From NCBI RefSeq assembly GCF_014694315.1, contig NZ_JAAOXD010000001.1:716652-780651 (forward strand): a stretch of DNA of 64,000 nt. The letters are read 5' to 3'. The stretch is from Arthrobacter ipis. Lineage in GTDB: Bacteria > Actinomycetota > Actinomycetes > Actinomycetales > Micrococcaceae. Every line of letters starts with the position of its first letter. The first letter of the stretch is position 1. Of this stretch, positions 8,770 to 17,451 are shown in pieces. The notes beneath the pieces were generated by a model. The model was not told the origin of the DNA. It saw nothing but the letters and a program-made list of their open reading frames with translations, and did no database searches. The position numbers and the translations under genes are program-made.

Positions 8770-9236
8770 GCGGCGCCGAGCGAAACGGTGTGGTCCAGCC
8801 GGACGCCACCAGCCAGGAGATCTACGACGGCGGCATGGTGGTCCGGCGCGAAGTGCTCGGCGACGCGCACGTGGACCGGGCGAACGGCAAGAAGGACGCC
8901 TTCACCGAGGACTTCCAGGACATGATCACCCGCATCGCGTGGGGCGGCATCTGGACCCGTCCGGGCCTGCCGCGCCAGATACGCTCCGCCGTCACCATCA
9001 CCGCAATGGTTGCGCACGGGCACTGGGAAGAGCTGGCCATGCACATCCGCGCGGCCATCACCAACGGGCTGAGCAGGGACGAGATCAAGGAAATCCTGCT
9101 GCAGACCGCCATTTACTGCGGAGTTCCCTCCGCCAACACGGCCTTCAAGACGGCCCAGCAGGTCTTCGATGAAATGGACGACCCTGCCATGGACGGCGCC
9201 GGGCCGACAACACCCCCACCCCACCCAACTAAGTAG
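8766..9236 (+). CDS. pcaC: 4-carboxymuconolactone decarboxylase
   Basis: A 156-residue carboxymuconolactone decarboxylase producing the enol-lactone used by PcaD. The family core reads GMVVRREVLGDAHVDRA, then WGGIWTRPGLPRQIRSAVTI and LLQTAIYCGVPSANTAF. The GTG at 8766 overlaps the pcaD stop (GTGA). A short Pro/Thr-rich tail extends the protein beyond the usual 125-135 residues, and the last codons and stop lie inside the left arm of the long hairpin at 9224-9289. Confidence 0.93.
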   Translation: MSGAERNGVVQPDATSQEIYDGGMVVRREVLGDAHVDRANGKKDAFTEDFQDMITRIAWGGIWTRPGLPRQIRSAVTITAMVAHGHWEELAMHIRAAITNGLSRDEIKEILLQTAIYCGVPSANTAFKTAQQVFDEMDDPAMDGAGPTTPPPHPTK

Positions 9237-9289
9237 CAGCTGAGGGCGTTCTGAGCCCTCAGAACGCCCTGAGGTGCTACCTAGTTGGG
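9224..9289. terminator. Long hairpin between pcaC and pcaF
   Basis: Positions 9224-9255 and 9258-9289 are inverted copies of each other, pairing at 29 of 32 positions with a 2-base centre. The left arm contains the pcaC stop codon (TAG, 9234-9236); the right arm ends 21 bases before the pcaF start. There is no T-run after it. It could terminate or attenuate transcription, stabilise the upstream mRNA, or be a mobile intergenic repeat. Confidence 0.7.
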
Positions 9290-9310
9290 CCCAGAGAACT
9301 CGAGGAATTC

Positions 9311-10537
9311 ATGAATCAGGCTTTTGTTTACGACGCTGTACGCACGCCGTTCGGGAAGTTCGGCTCCGGCCTTGCCGGGGTCCGTCCCGATGACCTTGCC
9401 GCGCATGTGATCGCCGAGTCCGTTCGCCGGGTGCCCGGGCTGGATGTGGAGCGCATTGACGAGGTGGTCTTCGGCAACGCCAACGGCGCCGGCGAGGAGA
9501 ACCGCAACATCGCCCGGATGGGCACACTGCTTGCCGGGCTGCCGGTCTCGATCCCCGGCACCACGGTCAACCGTTTGTGCGGCTCATCGCTGGACGCGGC
9601 GATCATCGCGTCCCGGCAGATCAACGCCGGCGACGCCGACCTGGTCCTGGTGGGCGGGGCCGAGTCGATGTCCCGGGCGCCGTGGGTGCTGCCGAAGACG
9701 GAGAAGCCCTACCCGGCCGGAGACATGACGCTGGCGTCCACCACGCTGGGCTGGCGCCTGGTCAACAAGGCCATGCCCAGGGAGTGGACCATTTCCCTGG
9801 GCGAGGCTACCGAACGCTTGCGGGAGAAGTACGGCGTGACCCGGGCCCAGCAGGACGAGTTCGCCGCTGCCTCGCACAACCTGTCCGCCGCGGCGTGGGA
9901 CGAAGGGTTCTACGACAACCTGGTGGCCCCCGTGCCGGGCACCGACTTGGTCCGTGATGAGAGCATCCGCCCGGGTTCCTCCGCGGAGAAGCTGGCCGGG
10001 CTGAAGACAGTGTTCCGCGCCGAGGCTGCCGACGCTGCATCGGGAAGCACCAGTGGCGGCACGGTCACGGCGGGCAACGCCTCGCCGCTGTCCGACGGCG
10101 CGTCCGCGGCCTGGATCGGGTCCGAGAACGCTTCATCGCTCCTCGGCCTGGAGCCGCTGGCCCGGATCGCGGGCCGCGGAGCGCACGGCAACGATCCCCA
10201 GTTCTTCGGCTTCGCACCCGTGGAGGCGGCAAACAAGGCCCTCGCGAAGGCGGGCATCGGCTGGGACCAGGTGGGCGCCGTCGAACTTAACGAAGCGTTC
10301 GCCGCACAGTCCCTGGCCTGCATCAACGCCTGGGGCATCGACCCGGCAATCGTGAACCGGCACGGCGGCGCGATCGCGATGGGCCACCCGCTGGGCGCGT
10401 CCGGCACCCGCATCCTGGGCACCCTCGCCCGGTCCCTTCAGGCCTCCGGTCAGCGCTGGGGCGTGGCGGCGATCTGCATCGGCGTCGGCCAGGGCCTTGC
10501 CGTTGTACTCGAAAACGTCACCGCTGGAAAGGCGTAG
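9311..10537 (+). CDS. pcaF: Beta-ketoadipyl-CoA thiolase
   Basis: A 408-residue thiolase that cleaves beta-ketoadipyl-CoA to succinyl-CoA and acetyl-CoA. Catalytic residues are C90 (NRLCGSSLD), H359 (AMGHPLGASGTR) and C389 (AICIGVGQG). The ATG at 9311 follows GAGGAATTC. Position within the pca cluster next to a CoA-transferase pair favours PcaF over a generic acetyl-CoA acetyltransferase. It begins just after a long hairpin, so its expression may be uncoupled from pcaHGBDC. Confidence 0.88.
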   Translation: MNQAFVYDAVRTPFGKFGSGLAGVRPDDLAAHVIAESVRRVPGLDVERIDEVVFGNANGAGEENRNIARMGTLLAGLPVSIPGTTVNRLCGSSLDAAIIASRQINAGDADLVLVGGAESMSRAPWVLPKTEKPYPAGDMTLASTTLGWRLVNKAMPREWTISLGEATERLREKYGVTRAQQDEFAAASHNLSAAAWDEGFYDNLVAPVPGTDLVRDESIRPGSSAEKLAGLKTVFRAEAADAASGSTSGGTVTAGNASPLSDGASAAWIGSENASSLLGLEPLARIAGRGAHGNDPQFFGFAPVEAANKALAKAGIGWDQVGAVELNEAFAAQSLACINAWGIDPAIVNRHGGAIAMGHPLGASGTRILGTLARSLQASGQRWGVAAICIGVGQGLAVVLENVTAGKA

Positions 10538-10541
10538 GGAA

Positions 10542-11243
10542 ATGCTGAACTTTGTAGATTCCGTCCAGGCGGCCGTCTCGGCCGTCAGGGACGGCTCCAC
10601 GGTGATGATCGGCGGGTTCGGCAACGCCGGCCAGCCGTTCGAACTGATCGACGCGCTGCTGGAGTCCGGCGCCACGGACCTGACCGTGGTGAACAACAAC
10701 GCCGGGCAGGGCGACCAGGGCCTCGCGCTGCTCATCAAGGAGGGCCGGGTCCGGAAGATGATCTGTTCCTTCCCGCGGCAGTCCGATTCCTGGCACTTCG
10801 ATGCCAGGTACAAGGCCGGGCAGATCGAGCTGGAGCTGGTGCCGCAGGGCAACCTGGCCGAGCGCATCCGCGCCGCCGGAGCCGGGATCGGCGGGTTCTT
10901 CACGCCCACCGGGTACGGCACCATGCTGGCCGAGGGCAAGGAAACCCGCATTATCGAGGGCCGCGGCCAGGTGTTCGAGACGCCCATCCATGCCGACGTC
11001 GCCCTGATCAAGGCGCTGAAGGCCGACGGCGTCGGAAACCTGGTCTACCGCAAGACGGCCCGGAACTTCGGCCCGATCATGGCCGCCGCGGCCAAGCACA
11101 CGGTGGTCCAGGTGTCCGAGATCGTGCCCACCGGTGCGCTGGACCCGGAGAACATCGTGACCCCCGGCATCTACGTCAACAGCATTGTCCGTATTGATTC
11201 CAGCGGTGCTGCCGCCGCCGGCACCGCAGAACAGGTGGCCTGA
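10542..11243 (+). CDS. pcaI: 3-oxoadipate CoA-transferase subunit A
   Basis: The 233-residue alpha subunit of a class I CoA-transferase that activates beta-ketoadipate with succinyl-CoA. It has the GGFGNAGQPFELIDAL motif near residue 25, the VNNNAGQGDQGLALLI segment and GIGGFFTPTGYGT. The ATG at 10542 is 4 bases beyond the pcaF stop and is preceded by AAAGGCGTAGGG. An upstream extension into pcaF in the same frame shows no family similarity and was not used. Confidence 0.92.
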   Translation: MLNFVDSVQAAVSAVRDGSTVMIGGFGNAGQPFELIDALLESGATDLTVVNNNAGQGDQGLALLIKEGRVRKMICSFPRQSDSWHFDARYKAGQIELELVPQGNLAERIRAAGAGIGGFFTPTGYGTMLAEGKETRIIEGRGQVFETPIHADVALIKALKADGVGNLVYRKTARNFGPIMAAAAKHTVVQVSEIVPTGALDPENIVTPGIYVNSIVRIDSSGAAAAGTAEQVA

Positions 11244-11244
11244 G

Positions 11245-11928
11245 ATGAGCCTTGTAGAGACGAGCATCCAGACGTCCGAAACGCCGCTGGGCCGCGACGA
11301 CCTCGCCCGCATGGTGGCCCGCGACATCGCCCCGGGATCCTTCGTGAACCTCGGGATCGGCCAGCCGACCCTGGTGTCCAACTACCTCAAGCCGGAGCAG
11401 AACATCACCCTGCACACCGAGAACGGCATGCTGGGCATGGGCCCGGTGGCCACCGGGGACCAGATCGACGGGGACCTCATCAATGCCGGCAAAATCCCCG
11501 TCACCGAGCTCCCGGGGGCGTCCTACTTCCACCACGCCGACTCGTTCGCGATCATGCGCGGCGGCCACCTGGACATCTGCGTCCTCGGCGCGTTCCAGGT
11601 CTCCGCGACCGGCGACCTCGCCAACTGGCACACCGGAGCACCCGACGCGATCCCCGCCGTCGGCGGCGCCATGGACCTCGCCACCGGAGCCAAAGACGTC
11701 TTCGTCATGATGACCCTCCTCACCCGCGAAGGCGCCTCCAAAATCGTGGAGGCCTGCACCTACCCGCTCACCGGGGTGGGCTGCGTGACCCGCGTGTACA
11801 CGGACAAGGCCGTCTTCCTCACCGGCCCCGACGGCGTCCGCGTCCGCGAAACCTTCGGCTGCACCCTCGAAGAACTCCAGGCCCTGGTGCCCGTCCCCCT
11901 CACAGCAGCCCCCGCCGTCGAGCAGTAA
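11245..11928 (+). CDS. pcaJ: 3-oxoadipate CoA-transferase subunit B
   Basis: The 227-residue beta subunit, which carries the catalytic glutamate E59 in HTENGMLGMG. Other family segments are NLGIGQPTLVSNYL and GGHLDICVLGAFQVS. The ATG at 11245 begins one base after the pcaI stop, and the proteins assemble as an A2B2-type complex. It is the last structural gene of the beta-ketoadipate block. Confidence 0.92.
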   Translation: MSLVETSIQTSETPLGRDDLARMVARDIAPGSFVNLGIGQPTLVSNYLKPEQNITLHTENGMLGMGPVATGDQIDGDLINAGKIPVTELPGASYFHHADSFAIMRGGHLDICVLGAFQVSATGDLANWHTGAPDAIPAVGGAMDLATGAKDVFVMMTLLTREGASKIVEACTYPLTGVGCVTRVYTDKAVFLTGPDGVRVRETFGCTLEELQALVPVPLTAAPAVEQ

Positions 11929-12059
11929 CGCTTTCCCCACGTCCCGGCGAACCGGCAGCAAATGACCGCAAACCCGGGTTTTGAGGGCATCAGCTGCCAG
12001 TTCGCGCGTGTGTGGGCGGGGCCGGAAGTGTCCGTTCGCGGCGATTAGGATTGGTAACC

Positions 12060-12899
12060 ATGACCGACGCAGCAACAGGGACCACGCCTCGTGCGGGCCG
12101 CCCGTCGAAGGACGGGGCGCCTCCGGCGGCGAGTGACCAGTATGTGCAGTCGCTCGCGCGCGGGCTGGCGGTGATCCGCGCGTTCGACACCGAACATGCC
12201 GACATGACGCTCACCGAGGTGGCTGCCCGCACGGATCTAACTCGCGCCACGGCCCGGCGTTTCCTGCACACGCTGGTGGAGCTCGGCTACGTCCGGACCG
12301 ACGGCAAGACCTTCGCGCTTACGGCCCAGGTGCTGCAGCTCGGCTACGCCTACCTTTCAGGTCTCTCCCTGCCGCAGCTGGCCCAGCCGCACCTTGAAGA
12401 GCTGTCCCTGAAGCTGGGGGAGTCGACGTCGGCAGCGGTGCTGGACGGAACCGACATCGCCTACATCGCCAGGGTCACCACCCGCCGGATTATGACCATC
12501 GGCATCACTGTGGGGACCAGGTTCCCGGCGTATGCGACCTCGATGGGCAGGGTGCTGCTCGCCGGGCTCCCGCCGGAGCAGCTGAAGGAGTACCTGGCCG
12601 CGGCGGAGATCAAGCCGCTCACCCCGCGCGCGGTTGGCACGGTGAAGGACCTGCTTGCCGTCCTGGATAAAGTCCGGGCTCAGGGCTGGTGCCTGCTGGA
12701 CCAGGAGCTCGAACTGGGCCTGATGTCCGTGGCCGCGCCTGTTTATCACGGCCCGAAGGTGGTGGCCGCCGTCAACGTCTCGCTGCAGGCACAGTCAGTG
12801 GCCGCCAAGCCGGACCGCGAGGCCTACCTCGAGTCCGTGCGGAAGGAAATCGTGGCCACGGCAGAGCGAATCTCTACGGACTTCTCCAGCGGGCGCTAG
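12060..12899 (+). CDS. pcaR: IclR-family regulator, PcaR type
   Basis: A 279-residue IclR regulator with the features of the PcaR/PcaU branch: YVQSLARGLAVIRAFD before the helix-turn-helix, LTEVAARTDLTRATARRFLHTLVELGYV, and an effector domain with FPAYATSMGRVLLAGLP and QGWCLLDQELELGLMSVAAP. These proteins sense protocatechuate or beta-ketoadipate and control pca genes. It follows pcaJ by 131 bases with a separate -10-like TAGGAT (12046-12051) only 8 bases before the ATG, so the mRNA may be nearly leaderless. It is the second IclR gene of the cluster. Confidence 0.85.
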   Translation: MTDAATGTTPRAGRPSKDGAPPAASDQYVQSLARGLAVIRAFDTEHADMTLTEVAARTDLTRATARRFLHTLVELGYVRTDGKTFALTAQVLQLGYAYLSGLSLPQLAQPHLEELSLKLGESTSAAVLDGTDIAYIARVTTRRIMTIGITVGTRFPAYATSMGRVLLAGLPPEQLKEYLAAAEIKPLTPRAVGTVKDLLAVLDKVRAQGWCLLDQELELGLMSVAAPVYHGPKVVAAVNVSLQAQSVAAKPDREAYLESVRKEIVATAERISTDFSSGR

Positions 12900-13082
12900 G
12901 TCCGGCAACCAGCGCGGACTATTCCGCGGATACCTCTAAGCGGCCCGCCACCCTCCCGCCACGCGCCCTTGGGCCATAGACTCTAGCCAACTACGTGCAG
13001 CAGCGCCGCTCCGTCAACCCCGCCCCGGCGGGAACCCAAAAGAGCAGAAGCGCCGCTGCATCCGTTGGAAGGGATGTGGCGG

Positions 13083-14381
13083 GTGAAGCTGGGGATAGCG
13101 CGGGAGCGCCGGGAAGGTGAGCGGCGGGTCGCTGCGACGCCGGAAACCGTAAAACAGCTGGCCGGACTGGGCCTGGAGGTGCTGGTCGAATCCCGGGCGG
13201 GTGTTTCCGCCGGGCATGCCGACGACGATTACCGCCAGGCCGGCGCCCACATCGTTGACGACCTCGATCCCGCCCGGCTGGACATCCTCGCCCACGTCCG
13301 TCCGCTGGAACTTCCGACGGCGACAGCCCTGAAGCGCGGTGCCGTCACCGTGGGCCTGGCCTCGCCGTCGTCCGAACTCGCCACCGTCAGGGCGCTCGCC
13401 GAAGGCGGGGTCACGTCCTTCGCACTGGAACTCGTGCCGCGCATCTCCCGGGCCCAGTCCATGGACGCCCTGTCCTCGCAGGCCCTCGTGGCCGGCTACC
13501 GCTGCGTCCTCGAAGCCGCCATCCGCCTGCCCCGCTTCTTCCCGCTCTACATGACAGCCGCCGGAACCGTCCCGCCCGCGCGGGTGCTGGTGCTCGGCGT
13601 CGGCGTGGCCGGGCTGCAGGCGATCGGGACGGCGAAGCGGCTCGGCGCCCGCGTCTCCGCCAACGACATCCGGCCGTCCTCCGCGGAAGAGGTCACGTCC
13701 ATGGGCGGCACCTTCATCAAGCTGGATCTGGAGACCGCAGAGGCGTCCGGCGGGTACGCCCGCGAGCTCACCGCCGACCGCGGTGCCCTGCAGCGGCAGC
13801 TGCTGGCACCGCACGTCGCCGATGCCGACGTCCTGATCACGACGGCGGCCGTTCCCGGCAGGCACGCCCCGCTCCTGGTGACCCGTGAAATGGTGCAGGG
13901 CATGCGCCCCGGGTCCGTCGTCGTCGACCTTGCCGCGGAGTCCGGCGGCAATGTCGAGGGGTCCGTGGCCGGCCGGGACATCCACGTCCCCACGGCCGAC
14001 GGAAAGGGGACCGTGGCCGTCGTCGGCCTCAAGGACGCGCCGTCGGCCATGCCCACGGACGCCTCCCGGCTCTACGCGAAGAACGTGGCCAACCTGCTGG
14101 CACTGATGACGCGGGACGGGACGGTGGCCCCGGATTTCGACGACGACGTGATAGCAGGTGCGTGCCTGACGCACGACGGCGTGGTGCGGCACCCGTCGAC
14201 GGCGGAGGCTCTAGCGGTGCTCGCCGCGGAGAACGCGCCCGGGAACGCACCGGACGGCGCGTCAGGCGAGGCGCCACAAGCGACGCCCGAGGAGGGCACT
14301 GCCGACGTGCCGGACAACGAACTCGCCGACGAGTTGGCGAATGACCCAGTGAAGGCGTCGGAAAACGAAGGGGTGGTCTGA
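13083..14381 (+). CDS. pntAA: NAD(P) transhydrogenase alpha subunit, part 1
   Basis: The soluble NAD(H)-binding domain I of the proton-translocating transhydrogenase (about 432 residues). It starts MKLGIARERREGERRVAATPETVK, with the Rossmann loop VLVLGVGVAGLQAIG near residue 165 and a long Ala/Glu-rich C-terminal tail. The GTG at 13083 has GGAAGGG nine bases upstream, so it is preferred to the ATG at 13074 or the TTG at 13065. Its stop overlaps the pntAB start (TGATG). The three-gene split (AA, AB, B) is common in actinobacteria and alphaproteobacteria. Confidence 0.9.
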   Translation: MKLGIARERREGERRVAATPETVKQLAGLGLEVLVESRAGVSAGHADDDYRQAGAHIVDDLDPARLDILAHVRPLELPTATALKRGAVTVGLASPSSELATVRALAEGGVTSFALELVPRISRAQSMDALSSQALVAGYRCVLEAAIRLPRFFPLYMTAAGTVPPARVLVLGVGVAGLQAIGTAKRLGARVSANDIRPSSAEEVTSMGGTFIKLDLETAEASGGYARELTADRGALQRQLLAPHVADADVLITTAAVPGRHAPLLVTREMVQGMRPGSVVVDLAAESGGNVEGSVAGRDIHVPTADGKGTVAVVGLKDAPSAMPTDASRLYAKNVANLLALMTRDGTVAPDFDDDVIAGACLTHDGVVRHPSTAEALAVLAAENAPGNAPDGASGEAPQATPEEGTADVPDNELADELANDPVKASENEGVV

Positions 14382-14743
14382 TGGACGGCATCAGCCTGCT
14401 GACCATCACCGTGCTTGCGGTGTTTGTCGGCTTCGAAGTGGTGTCCAAGGTTTCCAGCACCCTGCATACGCCCCTGATGTCCGGTGCGAACGCGATCCAC
14501 GGGATCATCCTGGTGGGCGCCATCATCGTCGCCGGCCAGGCCACGCACCCCTGGGTCCTCGCGGTGGCGCTGCTGGCCGTGGTGCTTGCCACAGCGAACC
14601 TGGTGGGCGGCTTTGTGGTGACGGACCGCATGCTCGAGATGTTCCGCGGCCGCAAGCCGGATAAACCGGCCAAGCCAGGTGCCAAGCCAGGTGCAGGCGA
14701 CACCCGCGGTGAGACCAAGGAGAACACGGAGGCCACTCGGTGA
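14381..14743 (+). CDS. pntAB: NAD(P) transhydrogenase alpha subunit, part 2
   Basis: A 120-residue membrane subunit with three predicted helices: ISLLTITVLAVFVGFEVV, NAIHGIILVGAIIVAG and VLAVALLAVVLATANLVGG. The segment SSTLHTPLMSGANAIHGI is characteristic of the family, and FVVTDRMLEMF follows the last helix. A charged Lys/Pro tail of about 35 residues follows. It completes domain II together with PntB, and its stop overlaps the pntB start (GTGA). Confidence 0.92.
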   Translation: MDGISLLTITVLAVFVGFEVVSKVSSTLHTPLMSGANAIHGIILVGAIIVAGQATHPWVLAVALLAVVLATANLVGGFVVTDRMLEMFRGRKPDKPAKPGAKPGAGDTRGETKENTEATR

Positions 14744-16113
14744 CCCTCCTCGACCCCAACGTCACCGCCCTGCTCTACCTCGCGGCCGCCGTCTTCTTCA
14801 TCCTGGCGCTGAAGGGCCTGAATTCCCCGCGCACCGCCCGCCGGGGCAACCTCATCGGCGCCTTTGGTGCGGTGGTCGCCGTCGTCACAGTCTTTTTCTC
14901 GACCCGGCTGGACAACGTCCCCCTGATCCTTGGGGCCATTGTGGTGGGCTCCGGCGTGGCAGCCCCCGTGGCCAGGCGCGTCAGGATGACCCAGATGCCG
15001 CAGCTCGTCGCCCTCTTCAACGGGGTGGGCGGCGGCGCCGCCGCCCTCGTGGCGCTGCTGGAACTGCCGCATGCGGAGGACGCCTGGGTGCGTGTCGCCG
15101 TCGTGTTCACCCTGCTGGTGGGGGCGGTGTCCTTCGCGGGTTCTGCCGTGACGTTCGCGAAGCTGCAGGAGCTCATGACCACCCGCCCCGTGGTGTTCCC
15201 CGGCCTGCCGGTGCTCATGGGCGCGGTGCTGCTCGCAGCGGTGGGCGCGGCTGCCGCCGTCGTGCTTGGGGGTTCGCTGGTCCTGGCCCTCCTGCTCCTC
15301 CTGCTGGGCCTGGTGGCAGGCGTGCTGCTGGTGCTGCCGGTGGGCGGCGCCGACGTGCCGATCGTCATCTCGCTGCTCAACGCCTTCACCGGCCTGGCGG
15401 TTGCGGCTTCCGGCCTGGTGCTGGGCAACGTGCTCCTGGTGGTCGCCGGCACCCTGGTGGGGGCGTCCGGCACCATCCTCACCCGGGCGATGGCCGCGGC
15501 CATGGGCCGCAGCGTGGCCGGCATCCTGTTCGGCGCGTTCCGGGGAGGTTCGACGGCGGGATCCACCGCCGTGAGCGACCGTCCGGTCCGCTCGTCGAGC
15601 CCGGAGGACGTGGCCGTGCTGCTGGGCTACGCGCAGCGCGTGATCATCGTCCCCGGTTACGGGCTGGCCGTCGCACAGGGACAGCACACCGCCGCGGAGC
15701 TGGCGCAGGCCCTGGAGTCCCGGGGTACCCGCGTGGACTTCGCCATCCATCCCGTGGCAGGACGAATGCCCGGGCACATGAACGTGCTCCTCGCCGAAGC
15801 CAATGTGCCCTATGAATCGCTCAAGGAAATGGGCGAGATCAACTCCGAGTTCCGCACCGCCGACGTCGCGCTGGTGGTGGGCGCGAACGACGTCGTGAAC
15901 CCCGCCGCCAAGACGACCGCCGGCTCGCCGATCTACGGGATGCCGATCCTTGAGGTGGCGGACGCGCGGCAGGTGGTGTTCCTCAAGCGCTCCATGCGCC
16001 CCGGGTTCGCGGGGATCGAGAACGATCTCATGTTCGAACCGCAGACCACCCTGCTGTTCGGCGACGCCAAGGAGTCCCTGACGAAGGTGCTGGGGGCGGT
16101 GAAGGCCCTCTAA
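14740..16113 (+). CDS. pntB: NAD(P) transhydrogenase beta subunit
   Basis: A 457-residue protein with about eight membrane helices and a C-terminal NADP(H)-binding domain III. Domain III shows VIIVPGYGLAVAQGQH, FAIHPVAGRMPGHMNVLLAEA, VGANDVVNPAA and the RQVVFLKRSMRPGFAGIEN segment. The complex uses the proton gradient to make NADPH from NADH. The GTG at 14740 overlaps the pntAB stop, so the three genes form one operon ending before the riboswitch region. Confidence 0.95.
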   Translation: MTLLDPNVTALLYLAAAVFFILALKGLNSPRTARRGNLIGAFGAVVAVVTVFFSTRLDNVPLILGAIVVGSGVAAPVARRVRMTQMPQLVALFNGVGGGAAALVALLELPHAEDAWVRVAVVFTLLVGAVSFAGSAVTFAKLQELMTTRPVVFPGLPVLMGAVLLAAVGAAAAVVLGGSLVLALLLLLLGLVAGVLLVLPVGGADVPIVISLLNAFTGLAVAASGLVLGNVLLVVAGTLVGASGTILTRAMAAAMGRSVAGILFGAFRGGSTAGSTAVSDRPVRSSSPEDVAVLLGYAQRVIIVPGYGLAVAQGQHTAAELAQALESRGTRVDFAIHPVAGRMPGHMNVLLAEANVPYESLKEMGEINSEFRTADVALVVGANDVVNPAAKTTAGSPIYGMPILEVADARQVVFLKRSMRPGFAGIENDLMFEPQTTLLFGDAKESLTKVLGAVKAL

Positions 16114-16235
16114 GGTGCAGCATCCGTGGGTCGTCCACACGTTTGCCGACACACCCGCGTTACTGAAATGTGACTTTTGGGGCATGAGTGCGATAGCCTC
16201 GGCCGGTGCCCTGGTTCCGCTCAGGGCATTCCCGT

Positions 16236-16424
16236 GCAGAATGCCGAGCCCTGCCGCTGACCGGGATCCGTTCGCTATAACCAACAGGCAGGGACGGGGG
16301 AACCACCTTTGTACCGGCCTTGCAAGCCAAGGCCTAGGGGTTAAGTCCAGACGCACCGCCTAGCGGCGGACAGGACCGGGTGACTCCCATCCGAACCCGA
16401 CAGCTCACCCCGCAGGCATGGGAG
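16236..16424 (+). promoter_or_regulatory. Cyclic di-AMP riboswitch (ydaO/yuaA type)
   Basis: The 324-base stretch between pntB and the LysM gene carries the hallmarks of the ydaO riboswitch. GACGGGGGAACCA lies near 16293-16305, AGGGGTTAAGTCC near 16335-16347, and the highly conserved CCGAACCCGACAGCTCACC with CGCAGGC near 16391-16417. CCCTGCC (16249-16255) can pair with GGCAGGG (about 16286-16292), and ATGCC (16241-16245) with GGCAT (16415-16419) closes the structure. Actinobacterial members usually switch off cell-wall hydrolase genes when c-di-AMP is high, which fits the gene 13 bases downstream. Confidence 0.85.
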
Positions 16425-16437
16425 AGGCACATCAACC

Positions 16438-17379
16438 ATGTCACGTAAGTACACCGCGGCGCGCCATCGCGCCACCCCGACGACGTCCATCGCTTTGCAG
16501 GGCCTGCAGTATTCCCTCAAGTCCAACGCTGCCTCGGTTGCCAAGCCGGCGGCCGCCGCCGCTGTCGCTTCCGGACTCCTCTTCGGCGCCGGAGCACCCG
16601 CACACGCAGGTGCCTACGCTCCGGAGACGCCGGATGCCGCCGCTGCTGTCCAGTCCGCAGCTGGCCAGGCGCTGGCAGCACCCACCCAGGCCGTCCCCGC
16701 CCCGGCAGCCCCAGCGCCGGCAAGCGGCGGATCTGCTGTTGCCGGCGCGTCGCACACCGTTGTGTCCGGCGACACCCTTGGTGCCATCGCAGCACGCCAT
16801 GGTGTCAGCCTCGATGCACTCCTCGCAGAGAACGGCCTGTCCTTGGCGTCTGTCATTTACCCCGGCGACCAGATCCTCATCCCGGGACCGGGTGCAGTCG
16901 CGGCTCCCGCAGTACCTGCGGCTCCGGCAGCACCGGCCGTGCCTGAGGTTCCTGCCGCTCCGGCAGTTCCCGCGGCTCCGGCACCGGCAGCCCCCGCGCC
17001 CTCCGGTATGGGAATCTACAACGCCTCCGCCTCGATTACACCGGCGGCTGCAACCCAGTCAGCCAGTGGTGTGGGCGGAGCCATTGTGGCCTCTGCCAGG
17101 GCACAGCTCGGCGCCACCCAGGACTGCACCATCCTGGTGGAACAGGCACTGCGCTCCGTCGGCAAGTCCGTCGGAGACCTCGCGCCCACGCAGTTCTACC
17201 AGTACGGCACTCCCGTCTCCGCCCCGCAGCCCGGCGACCTGATGATCAGCGCCGGACACGTCGGCGTCTACATCGGCGGCGGCCAGGCCATCAGCAGCGG
17301 CATGAATGGGGTCAACGAAACCATCGTGCACCCGGCCTCCTGGCTCACCGGCTCCACCTACGTGCGGGTGAACGCCTAA
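16438..17379 (+). CDS. Secreted LysM and NlpC/P60-like cell-wall hydrolase
   Basis: A 313-residue exported peptidoglycan hydrolase. A long signal region (1-58) ends AGAPAHAGA. A LysM domain spans about 105-149 (HTVVSGDTLGAIAARHGVS to GDQILIPG). An Ala/Pro linker runs to about 190, and an NlpC/P60-like domain fills the rest, with probable catalytic C230 in QDCTILVEQ and H274 in GHVGVYIG. The usual DCSG motif is altered to DCTI. The gene sits under the c-di-AMP riboswitch, linking wall turnover to turgor signalling, and ends with a strong terminator. Confidence 0.88.
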   Translation: MSRKYTAARHRATPTTSIALQGLQYSLKSNAASVAKPAAAAAVASGLLFGAGAPAHAGAYAPETPDAAAAVQSAAGQALAAPTQAVPAPAAPAPASGGSAVAGASHTVVSGDTLGAIAARHGVSLDALLAENGLSLASVIYPGDQILIPGPGAVAAPAVPAAPAAPAVPEVPAAPAVPAAPAPAAPAPSGMGIYNASASITPAAATQSASGVGGAIVASARAQLGATQDCTILVEQALRSVGKSVGDLAPTQFYQYGTPVSAPQPGDLMISAGHVGVYIGGGQAISSGMNGVNETIVHPASWLTGSTYVRVNA

Positions 17380-17415
17380 CTACGAATGAACGCCTGACGG
17401 GCGGTACGGAACACA

Positions 17416-17451
17416 CAACAGCGGCGGGTGCATCAGCACCCGCCGCTGTTG
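17416..17451 (+). terminator. Strong terminator after the LysM/NlpC gene
   Basis: A perfect 16-bp stem (17416-17431 with 17436-17451) and an ATCA loop, followed by GCGTTTGGCG. The stem is very stable and the downstream T-tract is weak. Confidence 0.8.

Noticed and set aside
11970..11981. AAACCCGGGTTT as a terminator after pcaJ
   Set aside because: The 12-base palindrome has no loop of useful size and no T-run; too weak to call.
13065..13082. TTG at 13065 or ATG at 13074 as the pntAA start
   Set aside because: The Shine-Dalgarno-like GGAAGGG overlaps or abuts these codons; the GTG at 13083 has correct spacing and gives the conserved MKLGIARERREGE N-terminus.
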